This document shows positions 56,042-64,000 of a stretch of DNA of 64,000 bases, in pieces. Position numbers and translations under genes: made by a program. How positions within the stretch are numbered: the stretch's first letter is position 1; each line of letters opens with the position of its first letter. The notes under the pieces were generated by a model, which saw nothing but the letters and a program-made list of their open reading frames with translations, had not been told where the DNA came from and ran no database searches. The DNA comes from Schistosoma mansoni (Eukaryota > Platyhelminthes > Trematoda > Strigeidida > Schistosomatidae): contig NC_031495.1 of NCBI RefSeq assembly GCF_000237925.1, positions 65,082,939 to 65,146,938 of the forward strand, written 5' to 3'.

Positions 56042-58046
56042 TCCGAACAGTAGGACTGTCTTGACGTTCGTATTGATGATTCTCACTTTGATATTGGTTG
56101 AGAGTTGTTTTGAGTTCCATAAGTTCTTCAATTGTAGGAATGCGGTCCTCGTTTTGCTAATCATCGCCTTTATATCTGCATCAAATGCTCCTTGTCTATC
56201 AACGATGCTTCCCAGGTACATGAATGTTTCCATCTCTTCCACGGTTTCGCCATCAAGTGTGATTGGGTTGGCGTTCTCCGTGTTGTATTTAAGAATGTTG
56301 CTTTTTTGTGTATGTTGAGGTCTATTGATGCAAAGGCTGCTGCCACATTTGTTTTCTTCGTCTGTATTTGTTCGAGTGTATGAGATAGGAGGGCTGGGTC
56401 ATCTGCGAAGTCCAAATCGTCTAATTGGTTCGGAGATGTCCATTGTATTCCGTGCTTCCCCTCAGATATCGGAGTCTTCATAATCCGGCCAATCACCAGA
56501 AGAAAGAGGAGGGGGAGAGTAGACAATCTTGTCTGATTCCGGTCCTTACTATAAATGCATCTAACAGCTGTCCTTTATGCTCCATTTTGCATGTGGGTTC
56601 TGGATAATGTTGACAATCTTCTCAAGAAATCCATAGTACCGAAGAAGTTTCCATAATGTTCTCCTGTCCACACTGTCTAACGCCTTCTCATAGTCAATGA
56701 AGCTGATGTATAGTGACGAGTTCCATTCAATTGACTCCTCAACGATGACCCGTAGTGTCGCAATTTGGTCTGTGTACGACTGATCCTTACGAAATCCAGC
56801 CTGTCGATCCCTAAGTTAGGTGTCTACTATGTTATTCATCTGGTTCAGCAACACTGTTGAAAACTGTTCCTTATAATGAAAGTAGTATGATGCATCTGTA
56901 ATTCTCACATTTGTTCACATCTCCTTTCTTTGGTATCCTGATGAGTTATCCTTCTTTCTAGTCCGTTGGCACCTATTCCTCTCCCCAAATCTTTTTGAAT
57001 AGAAGGTGAAGCATGTTTGCAGCTACTTCAATGTCTGACCTCAGTGCTTCAGCTGGCATGTTATCAGGTCCTACTGCTTTCCCATTCTTGATTTGTCTGA
57101 TGACCATCACAATGTCTTCGGTCGTTGGTGGAGTGACCTACATGGGAAGGTCACTGTGTGCTGCTTCGATGTCCAGTAGATTCAATGCAGCTGGTCTTTT
57201 CAATAATTCCTCGAAGTATTCTACCCACCTTTTCTCCTGTTCTTGAATCTCGGTGATTGGTTTGCCTTATTTGTCCTTACCTGGTCTCTCTGGTTCACTA
57301 CATTTCACTACCAATTTCTTCGTTGTGTCATATAGTTGTCTCATACTTCCTTCTCTTTCAGCCTTTTCCACTGTCGTTGCTAGGTCTTCCACGTATTTCT
57401 GCTTGTCGGCTCTGATGCTCCCGTTCACTTGCTTGTTTGCTTCTGTGTACTCTGCTTGTGCCTTGACTTATCTGCTCGTGTCTGACTGTTGTTAACTGCG
57501 GTCTTCTTGCTCTTCTTCCTTTCTTCAATCTTGTCTAGGGTTCCCATAGAGGTGCATCCCTTACAATGATGCATCTTGCGACCCACAACCTCATGACACG
57601 TTGAAGTTAATGCTTCTTTGATCTCTTTCCCGTTTTCCTCCATGGTAGTTTCCTGTTCTTTCAGTAGATTCTGTAAATCTTGGAGCCTGTTGTTGAGAGT
57701 TATCTTGAATTCGTTGAGCTTGTCAGTATCTCGAAGGAAGGCTTCATCGAACCTTTGTAGTGCTGTTTGTCCAGTTGTATAGTGTTTCTTTAGCAGCCTC
57801 TGATAGAACTGGTCTCTATTGTCGTACTTGCAATAATTGGTGGGTGCATAACACTGGATAACATTCATTGTGATCCCTTCCTTCTTTGTTGTGAATGATG
57901 TTTTGTTTATTCTAGATCTGTAAGATTCCCATCCTGCAGGTGCATTTGATGCTTCTCTGGACAGCATTAGAACAGCTCCCCGAGTGTGTGGAGCATTATT
58001 TTCTTCGTGAATGGAATACAGTAGCTCCTCTCTGGAATCTTTCCTT
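56042..58046 (-). mobile_element. SR2-type LINE, middle part with internal deletions
   Basis: - strand from LLYSIHEENNAPHTRGAVLM (endonuclease) at 58046 down to VKTVLLFG at 56042. A deletion joins the endonuclease piece YQRLLKKH directly to TTGQTALQRFDEAF near 57785, removing the rest of the endonuclease. RT pieces follow in several frames (AGPDNMPAEAL-like, FIDYEKAFDSVD-like near 56700, FADDPALLSHT). It is dead. Continues at 50815-51235 past the CR1 insertion. Its 5' edge abuts an LTR at 58047. Confidence 0.85.
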
Positions 58047-58402
58047 TGTAGATGGCGTCGAGTTGCGATTGACTGTCATCACCACTACAATAGGATTACG
58101 TGCCAGATATCGACTTCAATCCCTCGGTAGGCCAAAAACCAGGAGGCTGGTAATCGTCCACGTAAGATATATTTGTTGGCGATCTCGTGGTTTCGAAAGA
58201 GCACCGAACCGTTCAAAGGATTATAGACAATTTGACAGAGAGTAAAAGCGTTCGCACAAGAAAGACGGACAACGGAACGAAAAGTGCTTTTGGTACAGTT
58301 AAACAAACAAGCACAGTGGAACAATCACCGGTACAATTGGTTATATTAATTATTGTTTCTACTACACCAATCGCGTTCTCGTCGTAAAAGTAGATCACCA
58401 CA
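58047..58402 (-). mobile_element. LTR (family 2), 356 bp
   Basis: - strand TGTGGTGATC to GCCATCTACA. Partner of 34536-34892. The left side abuts SR2 after CCTT; the right side is unrelated DNA that may be the remains of the element interior. Confidence 0.65.
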
Positions 58403-61400
58403 GGATCCCTACGTCAGAAAGGGTTTACACTTTCGATCAGTAGCTGTTTCGTTCTTGGGACTGATTGCTAAACGTACGATTGTAGGACGAAGAAGTTGAT
58501 AGAACAAGAAGCGATCGCTGATCCTCGAGGTGCCACCAAAGGTCTTCTACGTAGAACGGTATCAGGAGAAACGTGCTGTATTTATAGTTTGGGTTGGCGT
58601 GGTACTCCATCAATAGCTCTTTAAGTGTTCAACATTGGATGCTGAACACATTAGTTTCGATGGACTCACCAAATGAAGGCGCACGGTCATGCATCCGCAC
58701 CAGATTACGAGTGGGAACACCGTGCCCAACTTCTGCGATTACTAATCAGTTTGGATCGGTCACTTCTCGATATGTCGACAACCTGGCGAATAAATCTTCG
58801 AACTTCCTCGCTTCTGTCTTTTAATTTCACTGGGTGGGCACGATTCAATTATAGGTTTTACTTATTGAAGTGTTGTCAAACTACAATATGTGTGACACCT
58901 TCATACGAATGCACACTCACATGATCATCATAGATCTTGAACAGATGTTAGTAACTCAGGCTGCATGTTACTAATGAGTCGTTTTTAGTTTCATAATAAC
59001 TCTATTGTTTTCATTCGCGAATATAAACTTTTACACACACGTCTTAATTATATATCGTGGTACTTCTCAGCTCATGCGCGCTGCGTATACTTGTGTATGT
59101 CCAACATTCTGTTTCATATCTAATGCCTGTCTATTTGCCGCACTATCCATCATCTACTTTGTAGTGAGTTGTACAGCGAGTTGGTTCTTTACTTCTCCGT
59201 TTCGTTTCTTTTGTCTGTATAGAACAGTGGATGCATGAAATGTTCATGTCGGAAACTCACTCTCGCATTCGACTTGTTTCGCTATTTTGTAATGCAAATA
59301 AAATCGATATCTCTGTACGATGATAGCCGGCACGTATATTTCGTCGACAATAACAAGCGATCTAGTTAGGATAATATCAATGGGCTTTCTTAAGCCCATA
59401 GAATTATGAGGTGGAAGAACATAGTGGCTTTAGATATAGGAAGAGATCATCACTGATGAATGATTTGTCTTCAGCTTTTTCAGGATTGTAGCTAACTTGC
59501 ATTCAGTTCGATCAGTAGGGTCTTTTTCTGTTGGCTCCTTAGAGAACTTTTCTGCAACATTATGTATGGATAATTATTGATCAATGTGGCATTTATGACC
59601 AGTAAGAGAAATCTAAAAGCATTCACCTGGGTAAAGCGTTAGTAAACATTAATTTTTCAGATCACAAAAGTGGAATTCAAGTTTGTTTTACAGAAGCTGC
59701 GTTGTAGAATTATCTGGATTAGCAGCATAAGTGACTGTTGCTAGAAAATATAGTCAGAAATTGGGATTAAGTCAGGTGCATGTCGATTTATATTTTCGGG
59801 TTATGGAGAATTACTAAAGAAGATACAAGGCTGATGTCATCCAAGGTCTTGACGTTATGCATTCGCATGAAGATGAGTGGCCTACAAATTCTTCAGGAGT
59901 TCGAAGGTTCTCTATTTCTGACTACCTAAGACTAGATTCTATCTACCTGCAAGGAATCTCTGGCATATTTTTAACGGAATAAATTAACTGAGTTTATCAC
60001 TTTGAAGAGCCTAGCTAATTTTTTCATCCATTATGCATAGAACTTAAAACAGCAGGGAAGTCAATCTGTAAATAATAACCGCCCTCTAAATATTCCCACT
60101 ATGTACAGGTAAAGCTACACACGGTTTCAGTAATATGGAAGTTCATACTTAAACACTGGACGCTGGGAAAGCATGATAAATAGAAGACTCAGAAATAGGT
60201 GCCTGAGGCTAGTCAAAGCTGATATCGGAAAATAAAATTCGGATTTATTGAAAAACCCAAACATATTAGCAATCAGAAAGTCCTGTTTCAAGTTCAGTGA
60301 ATTCTGATGAGTATCTGAATTTCAAAATGCAATCATTACTTTAGTTCATCTCTTTTTTCTCTTCATCACAAAATAACATATGAAGAATTTAATAAAAAGT
60401 GTGAATTTTCTGTTTTGTTTATCCAACTCAACTTTAATTAACCTTCCGTAGTGTTGGTTTTAACTTCATTGGCTATGGATTATTATTTTGTCAAAATATT
60501 TAGGACGCCTTATTATTAGAAAGCCCTCATAAGATGGGTAAGAAAACAATTTCTATCATTTGCCCTACTATTTTGCTTTTCCGATCTATGTTTATCCAGT
60601 TTCGAGACAAGCAACGAGATACACTTAACATAGCTTTTATTCTTCATGTAAAGAAATATGATGTATGCTCCATCAGTCGTTAAAAACCTTAATGAGATTT
60701 GATTGCATAATTTGTGTATGTTTGGATAGTTGCTGGGGTATGTGGGAGTTATGTTGATTATATGCAGACACTCGTGAACTGAATTTTATTTGATTTGTTG
60801 GATCAGTTCAGAGTAATACTAGTTAATAGTGGAAAAAACCACGAATTAAACATAAAATTCGAACTTTATAAATTAATGCGTGGCATTAGTATGTGAAAAT
60901 TAACCGCGAGTTCTATTTCTTTAGTTACGAGCTTGGAATTTGTAAATCGTTATTTAGGTTGGCTAGCTGATGTTGAGACCTCAAAAATCACCGTGGTTTT
61001 GGTAGAAATTTTAAAAGTCGTCCAAACGTATCGACGTTTTGGGGTCAACGGAGGTTTTCAACATGTATTCTCAGCCATTACAAACTGTAATCAAGGTACA
61101 AGCGTTGTTAGCTCATCACCTAAAAGATGCGTTGTTGTTGACAGTATATAGAACAAAGTACATGTAATTATATAAAACAGAGAAAAGATAATGAATTGCG
61201 GCAAAAACAAGCAGCAGATAGATAGAATGCTTCTGAAATCGATTATAAAGTCAGCTGACTGCATATAAACGTGAATTCAAGGTGACATTTTAACTGAAAA
61301 TCAAAGTATTAGGAGATCCTTCTCTATTGTTTTCGATGTGAGCTGGAACTTGGAACTCCAGAGGTTTGTGGGAATCTCTAAATCGTTTTTTTCGCCCTAA

Positions 61401-62400
61401 GATGGATTTAGTTTAGATGTATTCGAACTATGTAACGGATGGTTTCCATGATTTAACGTAGATAAAATAAATCACACTTAATTATTGACTTTGTTCAGAA
61501 CAGTTGTAAAGTTCAGAAGTGTTTTTTCTTCCGATTATTTGTTTTATTCTGCACAATTTATATTTAGACTTAATCTATTAGAGAATAAATTTCAAAATGT
61601 CAGAGGTGTGTCAAAATTTCAGTAAGATTTAGTTTGTCGTTGATTTTTGGAATATTCTGTTGGTAGCCATCTTCAGATTTTTGTTTAGGTACTTAGACGA
61701 TTAGTTAAAACCAATGACCGGGATTATGATTAATCCACCATATTTTTAGGCCTGATAATTATGCTATTATTTTTAAAGACCAATATATTTGAGACAGTTT
61801 TTGGTTTTTTAGTTAAAATTCTCTTACTTGAGGTGCGCATCCCATTACTAGCTGTGTGAAAGTTTCATGGGATGCCTGACTGCACGACATAATGATAAAA
61901 TACTTCTTATATTGGTTTTTATTTTCAGCGACTAATAAACTAACGTTGAGATTCAAGACGTTCCGCACATAGTATATTTCTGAACTAGTTTGAGGGATGA
62001 CCGGACAAACACTATCTTAGATTTCAGATTTACATTGTTTATCGAGGATAGTATCCTGATAGCCTGTGTTATTCTTTCTTTATTGAGCTCTTGTGTGTCT
62101 GATCTCGTTTTGGACGAGTCGTTTGAAGATTCGGACACTCCTTTCGATATTAGGTTTCATGAGTTGATGGCTTTGTGGGAAAATCTGTATGCCATGTATA
62201 TTTTGTTCGTTCTCGGATTCTAAACTCGCTTTCTATGTCCTTTGAGCCGTCCTGATCTATTGGGAAGAAAATAGGAGGGTATATCTGGTCTAAAATCATT
62301 TTTATGGTGTTCTATGCATCAAAGTCAAATTACCTTTTGATCTTCAGTAAGACAGAGTAAAAAGGTATAAATTCCCAAAGAATCCTGTGTATGGCTATTC
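58403..62400. other. 4-kb stretch without recognised genes
   Basis: The part next to 58403 may be decayed interior of the LTR element whose LTR ends there. The rest has only short frames (for example 60933-61151, 72 aa, and 61990-62223, 77 aa) without recognisable motifs or splice context. No repeat family from elsewhere in the window was seen in it. Confidence 0.4.
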
Positions 62401-63050
62401 TTTGAATTTTGAATTTGCACAGATATCTGTCTTTCGCACTTCTGAGTTATTTGAGGCCTTCAGCCTCAGAGTAGTTTTCAAGTTAAGATCTCACCAAGCT
62501 TGTATATACCATTATAATCATACTTCTACCAACTTGGGAAATATTCATCTTAAAGCCCATATTCTTCCGAACCCCTTGTCTCACACATGTCAGTGGACCA
62601 TATTCTTGTTGTTGGGGATCACTGTTACCCCTAGATTATTGTAAGATGGGACGGACATCTCCCCAATACTATAGTTACTCACCTTTGTATCGACTATGCA
62701 TGTAGACGCTTGGCCGGCTCAACAAGTATCAACCACAGTTTAGACCAGCTAAATGAGACGCCTAGATCGGTCTTCAGTACACATACATCTGGATTCCCCG
62801 TTACTTTTCACCAGGTTTTGGTGTTTTCTACATAAAATAGTATTATGGGCATCAAGATATTCAGAAGTTCATTTAAATACGGTAAGAAAAGTAAAGAAAC
62901 TTGAACTGAACCTTGTGTTACTTCATTCCTGTTTTCTGTCGTCGACCTATCGGAAAGTTATTGATCCTCAGATTTGTCAGCGCTACAAGGAGTCTTCTAC
63001 GCTTTACATCAATAAAATACTTTTCCGAACTGAGTTCTAACAACGTTCAT
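62400..63050 (-). pseudogene. Old, decayed CR1-like LINE RT fragment
   Basis: The - strand carries scattered RT-like pieces in shifting frames: a QGS...LLFLPYLNELLNIL segment (motif B region), a SWSKLWLILVEPAKRLH segment (as in W...NPAKC), TKVSNYSIGEMSVPS and NNLGVTVIPNNKN (as in KDLGVTI). The order matches CR1/Jockey RTs. Much more decayed than the two other CR1-type copies. Confidence 0.55.
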
Positions 63051-63889
63051 TGGTTTTCTATTGTAGTTCCTTAGCTTCTAATTCTCTTTGTTTGCCGCGG
63101 TTTCCATAATTGTTCCTCTAATTCTCATCAATAGGCCATTGGAATAGGTAGGGTGTAAGCGAAATATAGATTGGACTAAAGCACGTTCTGTTCGAGATTG
63201 TGTTGGTGCACGCGGATTATCTATTTTTTATCCAATCAGCGCTAGTGGATACGTGGAGAAGACTCTAGAATCTTCTTATGTAAAAACCATAAATATACTA
63301 ACGTTTTTCTTATTGTGCTTCCTCCTCCCATCTACCCTTGTTATTTGGAATATAATTTCGTTCTTGTCCAACTGCGTTTTGATTTGAGGACTTGTCGAGT
63401 GAAGTAGTGTCCAAGAAGACTAAGCAATAGGAATAGCTTGGTCGTAATAAGAGAAATTATAACAGAAAAATAAATGGAGTACTTAGTAAATCGCTTGAGG
63501 ACGTAAGAGGAGGTCATATTGATTTAACGAATAACTTTCAGTACTATTATATGTTACATAGCTTACAGGGAGCTATCAGTATCATATACTAATGTGCATT
63601 CTGCTATATTTGCATAATTGGCTTGAGAATCTTTTTATATCGACGAATTATTTGAATATTGAAAGCAATGTTTTATTGCAAGCCAGATTCAATCTTTTTA
63701 ACTACTTAATACTCAAAATACGCCTGAAGTTTTAAAATATTATTTACAAGATAGTTCTATGAAACCATCATATTTGCTTTAAATGATAGATCATGTAGGC
63801 TGAAAGCAAACACATTAATGGGGCATTTGGTATCACTTCTCAGTTTGCGCAACGAATTTTCAACTGGCTGATTTAGCTATCAATAAGGA
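63051..63889. other. No feature seen
   Basis: No frame or repeat that I can support. Confidence 0.45.
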
Positions 63890-64000
63890 CTTAGTAGCTA
63901 AGCGGATAACGCGATGGTGTTTGAAGCGAACGGTACTGGATTCGAGTCACGGGGCGGAAATCAACACTGCGATGCAGGTACATCCAGCTGACGAGTCCCA
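63890..64000 (+). mobile_element. Smalpha-type SINE cut by the window end
   Basis: A box region (tagctaagcggataacgcg), B box (ggattcgagtc) and the first half of the hammerhead (gtacatccagctgacgagtc) are all in consensus form. The rest lies beyond 64000. Confidence 0.88.

Noticed and set aside
57013-57495. Two + strand frames of about 80 aa
   Set aside because: Antisense of the SR2 copy at 56042-58046.

Overview
The window looks like nuclear DNA of a blood fluke (Schistosoma or a close relative). Three things point there. It holds Smalpha-type hammerhead-ribozyme SINEs. It holds RTE-clade retrotransposons of the SR2 kind, with a tail of (TAAG)n, beside CR1-clade LINEs and Penelope-like fragments. 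Its two recognisable host genes carry tiny 34-37 bp introns followed by one multi-kilobase intron. The DNA is AT-rich and most of it is transposon-derived. Two 200-N assembly gaps are present (13160-13359 and 43598-43797), and both sit at palindromes.

Host genes. TATDN1, a TatD-family metal-dependent deoxyribonuclease, runs on the + strand at 35645-38790 in five exons (300 aa). MRPL32, a zinc-binding mitochondrial large-subunit ribosomal protein, runs on the - strand at 45228-41924 in three exons (179 aa). I assembled both by hand from splice sites and reading phase. Weaker candidates are a secreted-peptide exon resembling the NPY/NPF neuropeptide family (6282-6548, -), a small Lys/Arg-rich terminal exon (314-667, +) and an unidentified terminal exon (40801-40987, +).

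Layout. 1-34 kb is a mosaic of short retroelement copies: SR2 3' ends, hammerhead-bearing tRNA-like elements, Smalpha SINEs, solo LTRs, about 500-bp and 400-bp interspersed repeats, and Penelope-like fragments lying between inverted repeats. 34.3-35.3 kb holds an LTR and the 5' end of an SR2 copy, just upstream of TATDN1. 36.4-38.0 kb is the large TATDN1 intron, with a repeat and a LINE fragment. 42.1-44.9 kb is the large MRPL32 intron, with a long foldback palindrome. 45.2-49.7 kb is a 5'-truncated CR1-like LINE (-) that abuts the MRPL32 start and is itself interrupted by a young 2.1-kb LTR element encoding only a gag-like protein. 51.2-56.0 kb is a nearly full-length CR1-clade LINE (+) inserted, with an 11-bp target duplication, into an SR2 copy (-, 50.8-58.0 kb). 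58.4-64 kb has little recognisable content apart from a decayed LINE near 62.4-63.0 kb and a Smalpha copy cut by the window end.

Most interesting: (i) a 131-bp unit that forms the 5' end of SR2 but also occurs alone with 12-13 bp target duplications; (ii) tRNA-like elements with a hammerhead core and direct or inverted terminal repeats; (iii) a diverged Smalpha hammerhead with compensatory stem changes; (iv) the gag-only LTR element; (v) two halves of one interrupted SR2 copy lying 23 kb apart in permuted order.
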